Shown here piece after piece: positions 52,519 through 61,409 of a stretch of DNA of 64,000 nt. Origin of the DNA: Sporomusa acidovorans. Its GTDB lineage: Bacteria > Bacillota > Negativicutes > Sporomusales > Sporomusaceae. Below the pieces are notes generated by a model. The model was not told the origin of the DNA. It was given only the letters and a program-made list of their open reading frames with translations, and did no database searches. Where the stretch lies: contig NZ_FNAM01000014.1 of assembly GCF_900101845.1 (NCBI RefSeq), positions 56,751 through 120,750 of the forward strand, in the 5' to 3' direction. The position numbers were made by a program, and so were the translations under genes. How positions within the stretch are numbered: the stretch's first letter is position 1; each line of letters begins with the position of its first letter.

Positions 52519-52941
52519 ATGGAGCAAGGAGAAGAAGAAGCACGCAAGTGCCTGCAGCGCAAGCTGCAAATTCTCGAACAAATTGCTGCCAAAACGGAAA
52601 CCTTAAGCCGTTTTGTTCCTGATCGCAAGATAACGGGCCTTGGACGAGTGTTGCGGGAAAGAAAAGCGCTAATTGACGAACTTGCGGTCGTACATGCGCA
52701 GATAGCGAATAACCCCGCCTGGAAACATGAAGCGGGCTTGGCGACGCTTGTACAGGAAGCCACCGGCAAACACCGGGAGGTATTGGAACGCAGTCATCAA
52801 GTGCTGCAGCAGGCGATGCAAGAAAAGACCCGGATGGCCTCAGAAATAAGAAGTAGTAAGCTTTATCGCCATGCCAGGAGTCAGTATGTGACTCCCTGGA
52901 GAGATATGATGGCCGGCTGCCGCTTCAATACAAAAGGCTGA
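52519..52941 (+). CDS. Putative flagellar export chaperone (FlgN/FliT type)
   Basis: A 140-residue, highly charged helical protein between fliD and fliS. EARKCLQRKLQILEQIAAKT and ALIDELAVVHAQI are coiled-coil-like and similar in pattern to FlgN chaperones. The C-terminus (RSQYVTPWRDMMAGCRFNTKG) resembles the short hydrophobic tail of these proteins. FlgN or FliT would keep FlgK/FlgL or FliD unfolded until export. There is no sequence motif strong enough to tell which. GGGGAGGCGG precedes the ATG. It is likely in one operon with fliD and fliS. Confidence 0.65.
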   Translation: MEQGEEEARKCLQRKLQILEQIAAKTETLSRFVPDRKITGLGRVLRERKALIDELAVVHAQIANNPAWKHEAGLATLVQEATGKHREVLERSHQVLQQAMQEKTRMASEIRSSKLYRHARSQYVTPWRDMMAGCRFNTKG

Positions 52942-52990
52942 GTCAAGGTATAAAATTTGAATCTAAAGAGATACACAAGGAGGACTGGCT

Positions 52991-53407
52991 ATGAATGCGG
53001 CAAACATGGCCAATGCGTATAAGCGGCAACAAATCATGACAGCATCGCCGGCAGAGTTAACGCTAATGTTATATAACGGAGCTATCCGTTTTGTGACAGA
53101 AAGCATTCGGGCTATTGAAAAAAAGGATATCCAAAAGGCCCATAATGCCAACATGCGGGCCCAGAAGATTGTTCGTGAATTGATGCTGGCGACAGATATG
53201 AAGCAGGAAATTTCCCAGAAGTGGATATTGATTGACGAATATATATTGCATTGCCTGGTGCAGGGCAATATAAAAAAGGATAAGGCCAAACTGGAAGAAG
53301 CCAAAAAATTGCTGACAGATTTTCGTGACGCATGGTCTCAGGCTATGAAGCTGGCGCGATCAGACAAAGATATGGATGAAGCTGCCAAAGGCAAATTTGA
53401 AGCCTGA
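52991..53407 (+). CDS. fliS: Flagellin chaperone FliS
   Basis: A 138-residue FliS with the conserved ANAYKRQQIMTASPAELTLM and LYNGAIRFVTESIRAIEKKD motifs. It binds the C-terminal helices of flagellin and prevents its polymerisation in the cytosol. AAGGAGGA lies before the ATG. It is located between fliD and csrA, and upstream of the flagellin gene, the usual late-flagellar grouping. Confidence 0.93.
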   Translation: MNAANMANAYKRQQIMTASPAELTLMLYNGAIRFVTESIRAIEKKDIQKAHNANMRAQKIVRELMLATDMKQEISQKWILIDEYILHCLVQGNIKKDKAKLEEAKKLLTDFRDAWSQAMKLARSDKDMDEAAKGKFEA

Positions 53408-53459
53408 GAAAATGGTAGTGAACCGGATCAAAATGGACGTTGTTGTGAGGTGAGCATGG

Positions 53460-53636
53460 ATGCTGGTAGTGGGACGGAAACCTGGCGAGTACGTTATGAT
53501 CGGCAAAGATATCATGGTTAAGGTCGTCAAAAGTGGCGACGGTTACCTGAGACTGGGAATTGAAGCGCCCAAAGCCACTAATATCATTCGCGGGGAAATA
53601 TATGAAGATCGATTAAAACAGATGAAGAACAATTAA
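53460..53636 (+). CDS. csrA: Carbon storage/flagellar regulator CsrA
   Basis: A short gene of 58 codons starting at ATG 53460, five bases after GAGGTGAG. The protein reads MLVVGRKPGEYVMIGKDIMV, with the RNA-binding RLGIEAPKATNIIRGEIYED segment of CsrA. It is an RNA-binding dimer that represses translation by covering ribosome binding sites with GGA motifs. It lies just ahead of the flagellin gene, whose leader has such sites. The antagonist FliW, often adjacent to csrA, is not in the window. Confidence 0.96.
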   Translation: MLVVGRKPGEYVMIGKDIMVKVVKSGDGYLRLGIEAPKATNIIRGEIYEDRLKQMKNN

Positions 53637-53664
53637 TTTAATGATGAATACTTCAACTATTTTG

Positions 53665-53718
53665 CAGGCGGCAAGCAGGTAATGTTTTGGCAGTACATTG
53701 CTGGCGCCTGTTTTTTTA
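53665..53718 (+). terminator. Terminator of the flgD-csrA operon
   Basis: CAGGCG (53665-53670) pairs with CGCCTG (53705-53710), with inner GCA/TGC and AATGT/ACATT pairs, followed by TTTTTTT. It separates csrA from flagellin. Confidence 0.75.
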
Positions 53719-53910
53719 TTTTATCTATATGTTACCAGCGGATTGGTAAGTGAACGCAAGGGTTAGATTGAATTTATTAACAATTCACGATATTTTTATA
53801 GTAAAATCGACAAAATAGTAACTTAACATATTTTTTAACATTTTTCAAATATGTGTTTTCGACATTAAAATTAGATAACCAAGGAGGGAGGCGGGTTGTT
53901 GACAACTTTC

Positions 53911-53997
53911 CGTTAGAGAGTCGCTCACAGGGAGCAGAAATCTAACGAAAAATGGTGCACGGAAGCTAAATTTTAAAAACAGGAAACTCAAGGAGGA
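53911..53997 (+). promoter_or_regulatory. Candidate CsrA-binding leader of flagellin mRNA
   Basis: CGTTAGA (53911-53917) pairs with TCTAACG (53941-53947), and an inner GCTC/GAGC stem presents ACAGGGA (53927-53933), a match to the ACARGGA core of CsrA sites. A second site, ACAGGAA (53979-53985), lies next to the SD AAGGAGGA (53990-53997). Two such sites, one in a hairpin and one at the SD, is the layout known from the hag mRNA of Bacillus subtilis. Confidence 0.6.
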
Positions 53998-54005
53998 ATT
54001 TTATT

Positions 54006-55745
54006 ATGGCAATGGTCATTAGTACCAACATGTCCGCGTTGAACACCACTAACCAATTAAACAAAAACTCAGCACTGATGAATTCGGCGTTGGAAAAACT
54101 GTCATCCGGTTATTCCATCAACAGCGCAGCCGATAATGCCGCAGGGCTTGCGATCTCCGAAAAAATGCGCGCTCAAATTGAAGGCCTCGATCAAGCAAGC
54201 AGCAACTCCCAGGACGCTATTTCACTGGCTCAGACTGCCGACGGCGCCCTTGACGAAACCAACGAAATCCTGAAACGTATGCGTGAACTGGCCGTACAAG
54301 CTTCTTCTGATACATTGACCGATTCCGACAGAGAGTCTATTCAGGATGAAGTTGACACCCTCCGTCAAGAAATTGACCGCATTTCTGATGACACCGAATA
54401 TAACACTATTAAACTACTCAATGGCGACAGCGGTACGTCCACTGCTGTATCTGGTGTAGATGCGGATGCCATTGTTGCTTCCTCGACGTCTGCTGGTAAT
54501 AATACTTCATCAGGAACCTATGATGTAGTTTACACCTCGGTTGCCACTCAGGCAACGACAGGTGCGAGTGCCAACGTAACAAGCACGCTCGGATCCACAC
54601 TGGCTACCGCTAGTTCTACTGGTCTCAGCGCTTACGCAGGAGATATTACCATTAACGGAACTACCATAACTATTGATTCTGACGATACAGTCGAAGGCCT
54701 TATTAAAAAAATTAATGATGAATCAACTACTACCGGCGTTACCGCTTCGTTGGTTACAGGAGGAGCAAGTGGTAATTACTATATTCAGTTAACAGATAGC
54801 ACTTACGGTAGTAAATCGTCAGTTACTTTAAAAGCAGATAATGACACGTTACAGAATTTATTTGCTGCAGTAAGCAGCAGTTCTACTGCCACCAGTGTTA
54901 CTGAATATGGCACAAATGCAACCGGTACCATCAATGGGGCGGCTGCTTTGGGTGATGGTAATACCTTAACTGCTTTTGATCTTACCGTTACCGGTGATGA
55001 CACTGAATTGGCTAAAAACGCTGCCGCTGTTACTGGTTATGCTGCTGCTGCTGCTGCTGTTACTGATGATTTAGACGCTTTGGTAACCGCTATGTCCGCA
55101 TCGTCCGGCACAACATCAGCCGCAGATATAGCTGCGGCTACTGCATACACGGACGCGCTTTCCAACGGCAATGCCAGTACGATAAATAACGCTAAAAAAG
55201 CTTTGCTTGATCAGGCTAAAATCACTGCTGATTCTTCAGTAACTAGCGCGTTAGGAACATATAACACTGCTGTAAACACACTTGGGGCTCTTACCGATGT
55301 CGCAACTGCTACTGTTACGGTAGATTCGTCCAGTAACCTGACTTTCCAGGTTGGCGCAAACTCTAATCAGACCATGGCACTTTCCGTCAGCGATATGGAT
55401 GCTAACGCCTTGGGCGTAGCCGGTAGTGATTCTGACTCAGGTATTGACCTAAGTTCCGCTGCAGTCGCTACCACTGCAATCACCACCATTGACGATGCAA
55501 TTAGTAAAGTTGCGGCTGAACGCTCCAATCTGGGTGCTGTTCAGAACAGCTTGGAAAGCAACATTAATAATCTGGATACCGAAAGTGAAAACTTGACTTC
55601 TGCCGAATCCAATATCCGCGACACCGATATGGCTTCTGTGATGGCAGAATACACCAAACTAAGTGTTGCAACCCAGGCGGCTACTGCTATGCTGGCTAAA
55701 GCCAATTCCCAGCCGCAACAAGTATTGACTCTGTTACAAAGTTAA
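54006..55745 (+). CDS. fliC: Flagellin
   Basis: A 579-residue flagellin. The N-terminal D0/D1 region (MVISTNMSALNTTNQLNKNS, ALEKLSSGYSINSAADNAAG) and the C-terminal one (NLGAVQNSLESNINNLDTES, ATAMLAKANSQPQQVLTLLQS) are typical. The central ~320 residues are Thr/Ser/Ala-rich, the surface-exposed part and the likely target of glycosylation by the island that follows. AAGGAGGA precedes the ATG. A long terminator follows. Confidence 0.97.
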   Translation: MAMVISTNMSALNTTNQLNKNSALMNSALEKLSSGYSINSAADNAAGLAISEKMRAQIEGLDQASSNSQDAISLAQTADGALDETNEILKRMRELAVQASSDTLTDSDRESIQDEVDTLRQEIDRISDDTEYNTIKLLNGDSGTSTAVSGVDADAIVASSTSAGNNTSSGTYDVVYTSVATQATTGASANVTSTLGSTLATASSTGLSAYAGDITINGTTITIDSDDTVEGLIKKINDESTTTGVTASLVTGGASGNYYIQLTDSTYGSKSSVTLKADNDTLQNLFAAVSSSSTATSVTEYGTNATGTINGAAALGDGNTLTAFDLTVTGDDTELAKNAAAVTGYAAAAAAVTDDLDALVTAMSASSGTTSAADIAAATAYTDALSNGNASTINNAKKALLDQAKITADSSVTSALGTYNTAVNTLGALTDVATATVTVDSSSNLTFQVGANSNQTMALSVSDMDANALGVAGSDSDSGIDLSSAAVATTAITTIDDAISKVAAERSNLGAVQNSLESNINNLDTESENLTSAESNIRDTDMASVMAEYTKLSVATQAATAMLAKANSQPQQVLTLLQS

Positions 55746-55768
55746 GCTAATACAGTAACAAGATAACT

Positions 55769-55812
55769 AAAAGCACAAAAGCTCTGTTAAGCAGGGCTTT
55801 TGTGCTTTTTTC
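55769..55812 (+). terminator. Terminator of flagellin gene
   Basis: AAAAGCACAAAAGCTCTG pairs with CAGGGCTTTTGTGCTTTT through 17 of 18 positions around a five-base loop, followed by further T residues. One of the strongest in the window. Confidence 0.9.
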
Positions 55813-55856
55813 GTATAGTGGATTGATAAGTTTCTGGAAGTACCGCATTTATTTAA

Positions 55857-55882
55857 TAAAATTCAAATAAATGCTTCGATAT
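55857..55882 (+). promoter_or_regulatory. Possible flagellar-type promoter of the glycosyltransferase genes
   Basis: TAAA (55857-55860), 14 bases, then TTCGATAT (55875-55882). This fits the sigma-28 -10 core CGATA but with 14 instead of 15 spacer bases. It is ~70 bp upstream of the first glycosyltransferase gene. Weak evidence. Confidence 0.3.
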
Positions 55883-55949
55883 AATTATTAAATGATGAAT
55901 TTTGTAAAATCAAAGAAATATTTAAATTTTTTATTTGGGAGAGAACAAT

Positions 55950-57875
55950 GTGGCAAAAATTTCCGCATGCGTAATAACCAAAAATGAAGCAAAGAATATT
56001 CAGCGCTGCTTGCAGAGCGTAAAAAATATCGTTAATGAAATCATTGTTGTCGATACCGGTTCCGATGATGCTACGGTATCAATTGCCGAACGGTTTGGGG
56101 CTAAGATATTCCATTACCAATGGGACAATGATTTTGCTGCAGCCCGGAATTATGCCCTGACACAGGCGAAAGGGGCCTGGATTATTTTTTTGGATGCCGA
56201 TGAGTATATTACAGCCGAAACGATTAAAAATGTTCGCCCGGTTATTGACAAAATTCATAGTAACCGGAAGGTTGATGCGATAAGGTGCCAGATGAATAAT
56301 TTGGAAGGAATTGATGGTCTGCTTAGAAGTTCTAATCCGAGCATCAGGATATTTCGTAATTCTCCGGTTATACGTTACAAGGGGCGCGTCCATGAGGCTA
56401 TTTATAAATGCGGAAAACCTGTTAATCTGATAAATGTTACTAACCAATTGATTGTTATTTATCACACCGGATATACAAATAAAACAATAATCGAAAAGAT
56501 ACGACGTAATACGGTCATATTAGAAGCCGAAGTAAAAAGCGGCGTTGTTCGCGATTTGACATATTGTTATCTAAGTGATGGTTGTTGGCGAAATGGACAG
56601 TATGAAAAATCCATAGAATATGCGAAAAAAGCAATCAAACAGTTAGCGCGGCTGAGCAGTGAACTGGATTATAAACCCTATGTGTTTCTAATAAGTAGTA
56701 TGACCCATTTAAAAACATATAGTGAAGAAGAAGTTATTGCCAACTGTAATGAGGCGATAGAGAGATTTCCTCATCATCCGGAGATATGGCTGTTTCAGGG
56801 GCTCTATTATCGGAGCATTGGGCGTTGCGAGCAAGCATTAACATCATTACTAAAAGCTATTGAAACGAACGCTTGTTACAGCGATTTTAATAGAAATAAT
56901 GATTTCCACGCATTAAGTCCGGACGCTTATCTTAATGTGGCTCAAATTTATGAAATGAAAAACCAATCCGCTCAGGCATTTGATTGCTATACCAAAGTAT
57001 TGCAACGGGAAAAATATAATCAGAACGCGTTTAATGGTCTTGTTTCCATAATCAGAAAACAAGATCCGGCTGAGGTCATCTATTTTTTGAACACGCTATA
57101 TAATATTGCGGCGGAGGGGGACATTCGCTTTCTGGTAACCAACTTATCGCATTTAAAAGTAAAAAAAGTGCTTGACTATTATCAACAAATTCTGTTGGAT
57201 AAGTTTGGTGATAATAAACTCAATGGTTTAGTGCTATTAATGAATTGTAAGTTTGAAAATGTTTTTCCCGTTTTAGCTGATTCTTTTCGCAAGCATGGGA
57301 ATTATGATATGGAATTGCTGGCTGTGGTATCATTGCTTATTGGCAGAAGACCCGACTCGATGGATTTATTAGGGCCACAAATGAAAACTTCTTTTAGAAA
57401 AATTATTACCGCTTATTTCCAAATAGATAGCGATATTCAATTAACAGATGATGATTTTCCACTTTTTTGTGATTTAGTGCGAGAAATGATTTATTTGGCT
57501 AGCCAGCAACAGATGGAAACATTATTGCAATTGGGAAAAAATTTTTTTTCAGATGATGCCTATACCCAAATCAGCACAATTCTTATGCAGCAGCGATTTT
57601 TTGACTATGCAGTGGATATGATTTTGAACTATATAAATAGAGCAAGTTTGGAAGCAAAGCAATTGAGCCTGCTTTACTGTGATGCTGGCTATTGTTGCTA
57701 TAAATTGAAAGATTTTGCCGGAGCATCCAAGTATTTTTCGCAAGCCTTAGAATTTGGCTATAATCGACACTATATTTTTGACTTTCTGGAATGGTCATAC
57801 CAGCAATGTCCTGATGAAGCAATTAAGGAGAAACTCATGGCGTTAAAAGAATTATACAGTAATAGAAATGGGTAA
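55950..57875 (+). CDS. Glycosyltransferase family 2 with TPR-like repeats
   Basis: A 641-residue protein from GTG 55950 (GGGAGA seven bases upstream). The N-terminal GT2 fold reads AKISACVITKNEAKNIQRCL, EIIVVDTGSDDATVSIAERF, and the DxD-type IIFLDADEYI. From ~residue 200 on it is helical with TPR-like pairs (NGQYEKSIEYAKKAI, GRCEQALTSLLKAIETNA, AQAFDCYTKVLQREKYNQNAF). This organisation is seen in protein glycosylation enzymes in which the repeats hold the acceptor. It lies right after flagellin, so flagellin is the likely acceptor. Confidence 0.9.
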   Translation: MAKISACVITKNEAKNIQRCLQSVKNIVNEIIVVDTGSDDATVSIAERFGAKIFHYQWDNDFAAARNYALTQAKGAWIIFLDADEYITAETIKNVRPVIDKIHSNRKVDAIRCQMNNLEGIDGLLRSSNPSIRIFRNSPVIRYKGRVHEAIYKCGKPVNLINVTNQLIVIYHTGYTNKTIIEKIRRNTVILEAEVKSGVVRDLTYCYLSDGCWRNGQYEKSIEYAKKAIKQLARLSSELDYKPYVFLISSMTHLKTYSEEEVIANCNEAIERFPHHPEIWLFQGLYYRSIGRCEQALTSLLKAIETNACYSDFNRNNDFHALSPDAYLNVAQIYEMKNQSAQAFDCYTKVLQREKYNQNAFNGLVSIIRKQDPAEVIYFLNTLYNIAAEGDIRFLVTNLSHLKVKKVLDYYQQILLDKFGDNKLNGLVLLMNCKFENVFPVLADSFRKHGNYDMELLAVVSLLIGRRPDSMDLLGPQMKTSFRKIITAYFQIDSDIQLTDDDFPLFCDLVREMIYLASQQQMETLLQLGKNFFSDDAYTQISTILMQQRFFDYAVDMILNYINRASLEAKQLSLLYCDAGYCCYKLKDFAGASKYFSQALEFGYNRHYIFDFLEWSYQQCPDEAIKEKLMALKELYSNRNG

Positions 57876-57937
57876 GTTTGTATAGCTGATACTTTCAAAA
57901 AATATGTTGTTTTCGAGTGTAAAACAGGGAGGAAACA

Positions 57938-59770
57938 ATGAAAACCAGCATTATAATATTAACATTTAACCAATTGGATTATACCAAAAAATGTATTGAT
58001 AGTATTCGTAAATATACTAAGAAAAATACGTATGAGATTATTATTGTTGATAATAACTCCACAGATGGAACAACTTCTTGGCTCAAAAAGCAAAAAGATA
58101 TAAAAATTATCTATAACAAAGATAATGTTGGTTTTCCAAAAGGATGTAATCAAGGTATTGCCGTATCCACTGGGGAGAATATCTTGTTACTTAATAATGA
58201 TGTTATCGTTACGAGTAGATGGTTGGATAATCTAATAGAGTGCCTTTATAGCGAAAATGATATTGGTGCAGTCGGGCCTGTAACTAATAATGCATCCTAC
58301 TATCAGGCGATTAAGGTAAATTATCACTCTGAGACAGAGATACAGAAATTCGCAAGTACGGTAAACCGGCTAAACCCTAAGATGTGGGAAGACCGGCTAA
58401 AACTCGTTGGTTTTTGTATGCTCATTAAAAAAAGTGTTTTAGATCAGGTGGGACTGTTGGACGAGCAATTCAGTCCGGGAAATTTTGAAGATGATGACCT
58501 TTCCTATCGAATTCGGTTAGCGGGTTTTCGTCTTCTTTTATGTAGAGACACGTTTATCCATCACTTTGGCAGTGCATCTTTTAAACAAGATAACTCCAAA
58601 TATACAGCATTGTTAAAAGAAAATAGTGTTAAGTTTATGAATAAATGGGGGTTTGACACATCCTATTCTACACTTATTAGGTTTGAGGTTGCTGCCTTGG
58701 TAGATAGTCCGGAAGATGCTCCGCTAAATATTTTGGAAGTTGGGTGCGCTTGTGGTGGAACACTTTTGCATTTGAAAAACAAGTATAAGAAAGCCTCGCT
58801 TTATGGCATTGAAATAAATAAAGAGGCAGCACGCAGTGCTGGATTGTTTGCTGATATATCAGACCAGAGCATAGAGGGATTAGAACTGAAATATCCCCCC
58901 AAATTTTTTGACTATATTCTTCTCGCCGATGTGTTGGAACATCTCCAGGACCCCTGGAAGGTTCTGACCACATTCAAAAAATATTTAAAACCAAATGGAA
59001 AGTTATTGGTAAGTATTCCTAATGTTATGCATTTTAGTGTAATGAAGAGAATGCTGCAGGGATTTTGGACATATGAAGATGCTGGAATTTTAGATAAAAC
59101 TCACTTACGTTTTTTTACCCTGTATGAAATTGATAAAACTTTTAGGCAACTAGGATACCATGTTAAGAATTACCAGACAACTAGTTTTCCTGAAACGGAA
59201 CAGGATAGTGATTTTATAAAAAAAATTACTCAATTTGTTGGTAATCCAAAGATGGCACAGCAATATAGGGCGTATCAATATATATTTGCGGCCGAAGTGA
59301 ATTCGCAGATTATTTGTAACCCCATAAAGGCAGAGGAAAAAAACGGTTCTGTTGAAATTTCACAAGGGGATAGCAGAAAATTAGTGTTTTTATTGAGACG
59401 TATAGAAAATGATATTGCTACGGCACAAAATCTTAACAGGCTTATGGAGTTTCTTGAAGCTGGTGTTTTTTCGGCAATCGATATAATACGTGTTGCAGAA
59501 AACGACATGATTAAAAAAGAGGAAATCCTGCAAATTGTAGCAGTTGCCTGTTATGAACGAAAATTGATTGAAAGTGCATTCACACTGTTGGAAAAGGCCT
59601 ATAAATGGAATAAACAAAACCCAATAACCGTATACAATCTTGCTTATATAGTTTTCAAGGTGGGAGAAGCAAAGGTTGCACTGGGTTTACTTGAACAGTT
59701 AGAACAAAAAGATGACCAAATTCGAGGAATGATTGCTGAAATCAAGGAGGCACTGCATGAATCCGCATAA
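57938..59770 (+). CDS. Fused glycosyltransferase (GT2) and SAM methyltransferase
   Basis: A 610-residue protein. N-terminal GT2 (~1-240): TSIIILTFNQLDYTKKCIDS, EIIIVDNNSTDGTTSWLKKQ, LLLNNDVIVTSRWLDNLIEC, GNFEDDDLSYRIRLAGFRLL. Then a class I methyltransferase (~260-420): ILEVGCACGGTLLHLKNKYK for SAM binding, and YILLADVLEHLQDPWKVLTT. The last ~140 residues are helical with TPR-like ERKLIESAFTLLEKAYKWNK. It would add a sugar and methylate a glycan hydroxyl or amine. GGGAGGA precedes the ATG. Confidence 0.9.
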   Translation: MKTSIIILTFNQLDYTKKCIDSIRKYTKKNTYEIIIVDNNSTDGTTSWLKKQKDIKIIYNKDNVGFPKGCNQGIAVSTGENILLLNNDVIVTSRWLDNLIECLYSENDIGAVGPVTNNASYYQAIKVNYHSETEIQKFASTVNRLNPKMWEDRLKLVGFCMLIKKSVLDQVGLLDEQFSPGNFEDDDLSYRIRLAGFRLLLCRDTFIHHFGSASFKQDNSKYTALLKENSVKFMNKWGFDTSYSTLIRFEVAALVDSPEDAPLNILEVGCACGGTLLHLKNKYKKASLYGIEINKEAARSAGLFADISDQSIEGLELKYPPKFFDYILLADVLEHLQDPWKVLTTFKKYLKPNGKLLVSIPNVMHFSVMKRMLQGFWTYEDAGILDKTHLRFFTLYEIDKTFRQLGYHVKNYQTTSFPETEQDSDFIKKITQFVGNPKMAQQYRAYQYIFAAEVNSQIICNPIKAEEKNGSVEISQGDSRKLVFLLRRIENDIATAQNLNRLMEFLEAGVFSAIDIIRVAENDMIKKEEILQIVAVACYERKLIESAFTLLEKAYKWNKQNPITVYNLAYIVFKVGEAKVALGLLEQLEQKDDQIRGMIAEIKEALHESA

Positions 59771-61325
59771 GATATGTTTTATCACCTGTGTAAATGATGA
59801 AGAAATGTATCAAGAGTCACTTTTATATATAAATGATCTGATAATACCAGATGGTTTTGAAATTGAAATTATTAAAATTAAGGATGCTGAATGTATAACT
59901 AAGGCATACAATTCTGCGATGCGTTCATCGGAGGCAAAATACAAAATATATATGCATCAAGATGTATTTATTATAAATAAGGATTTTATTCTGAACGTTA
60001 TTGAGCTGTTTGCTAATCAACAAGACTTGGGAATGATAGGTGTTGCGGGTAGTGAAAAAATCCCTCCCAATGGTATATGGTGGGAGGCAAAGTGCAATTA
60101 TGGTAAGGTTTATGATAGTCATACCGGAAAAATGCAATTGCTCTCATTTTTGCCAGTAAATAATGATTGCCAAAAAGTTCAATGTATAGACGGGCTTATA
60201 ATGATTACTCAGTATGATGTTTCGTGGCGGGACGATATTTTTGATGGATGGCATTTTTACGATATTTCCCAGAGTATTGAAATGATGCGGGCTGGCTATA
60301 AGGTCGGTATCCCCAGACAGACTGAGTCTTGGTGCATTCATGATTCCGGGGTAGCTAATGTTAGTAATGGATATGAGACGTATCGCCAGGTTTTCTTGAA
60401 GGAATATTCTAAGGATTTGTTTCCTTTGGTAAGTATATTAATTCCAACGTATAATCAGGTAATATTCTTGGAAAAAGCATTAATTAGTGCTTTAAACCAA
60501 GATTATTCAAATTGTGAAATAGTTATCTGTGATGATAGCACAACTGAAGATGTAAAATTGCTAGTGGAAAAATATCAGTTGAAATATAAAAAAATAAAAT
60601 ATTATAATAACGGCGGACCATTAGGTGGTAAAGGTGCTGCGAATCTTCAAAAATGCTTCGATGTTTGTGAGGGTGAATATATTAGCTGTTTACTTCATGA
60701 CGATTTATATATGCAGAATAAAGTTAGTAGTATGGTAAGCTACTTTGACGATCCTAATATAAAGCTAGTTACTTCTTATAGAAAGCTGATTGATAGTGAA
60801 GATAACATTTTACCCGATATGGCCGTTACGCAGCCTTTGTTTGATAAGACAACGAAAGTTTCTGGTAAAGCTATTGGAACGTTTATGCTAAAAAATATAG
60901 TGAATGTGATTGGAGAAATGTCTACAACATTGTTTCGAAAAAAGGATGTTAATGGAAAGCTACTTGTATTTAAAGGGTGGCAAATGCGATGTTTGGGAGA
61001 TGTTGCAGTGTGGTTAAATTTACTTACTATCGGTGACGCAATTTATATAAGAAAACCATTAAGCTGTTTTAGAATTCATGATGGACAAAATACGTGGAAT
61101 AAAGATATAGAGCTAATGGGAGCAATTGATTGGTATAAGTTAATTACACTTGCGTATAAAGAAAAAATATATCTTTCATCAGAAGACTTTAATGTTGCAA
61201 TTAATGAATGGATTAGTCGTCACAAGCATTTAACTTCAAAAACAGTAATATCACAATTAGAAGTACCAGCATTGTATAGTGAATTAGCTTTATATTATAA
61301 TGAAGCAATTAAATTGATTAATTAA
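59757..61325 (+). CDS. Two-domain glycosyltransferase (GT2)
   Basis: A 522-residue protein. ATG 59757 has AAGGAGG six bases upstream and overlaps the previous gene by 14 bases. The N-terminal third (ICFITCVNDEEMYQESLLYI, KIYMHQDVFIINKDFI) is a glycosyltransferase-like fold of its own with MHQD in place of DxD. The second, GT2, starts LVSILIPTYNQVIFLEKALI, with EIVICDDSTTEDVKLLVEKY and LLHDDLYMQNKVSSMVSYFD. It likely builds the flagellin glycan with the two enzymes before it. Confidence 0.87.
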   Translation: MNPHKICFITCVNDEEMYQESLLYINDLIIPDGFEIEIIKIKDAECITKAYNSAMRSSEAKYKIYMHQDVFIINKDFILNVIELFANQQDLGMIGVAGSEKIPPNGIWWEAKCNYGKVYDSHTGKMQLLSFLPVNNDCQKVQCIDGLIMITQYDVSWRDDIFDGWHFYDISQSIEMMRAGYKVGIPRQTESWCIHDSGVANVSNGYETYRQVFLKEYSKDLFPLVSILIPTYNQVIFLEKALISALNQDYSNCEIVICDDSTTEDVKLLVEKYQLKYKKIKYYNNGGPLGGKGAANLQKCFDVCEGEYISCLLHDDLYMQNKVSSMVSYFDDPNIKLVTSYRKLIDSEDNILPDMAVTQPLFDKTTKVSGKAIGTFMLKNIVNVIGEMSTTLFRKKDVNGKLLVFKGWQMRCLGDVAVWLNLLTIGDAIYIRKPLSCFRIHDGQNTWNKDIELMGAIDWYKLITLAYKEKIYLSSEDFNVAINEWISRHKHLTSKTVISQLEVPALYSELALYYNEAIKLIN

Positions 61326-61409
61326 TAATGATTCCATAAGAAAAAGGTATAGTTTGGAAAAGATCCTTAAAATATAAAGATTAATAATAACAAGAGAGGT
61401 TTATAACAA

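Larger units (their letters stand above)
53637..54005 (+). other. Flagellin upstream region and structured leader
   Basis: 369 bp: the csrA terminator, an AT-rich promoter zone with CAAATAT...TTTCGACA (53845-53865), and a leader with a nested hairpin (53911-53947) plus a strong SD at 53990-53997. ACAGGGA sits in the loop. No gene is seen here. The transcript start is not certain. Confidence 0.5.

Noticed and set aside
53776..53793. CACGATAT as a sigma-28 -10 box of flagellin
   Set aside because: There is no TAAA-like -35 at 14-16 bases. The assignment would rest on the CGATA core alone.
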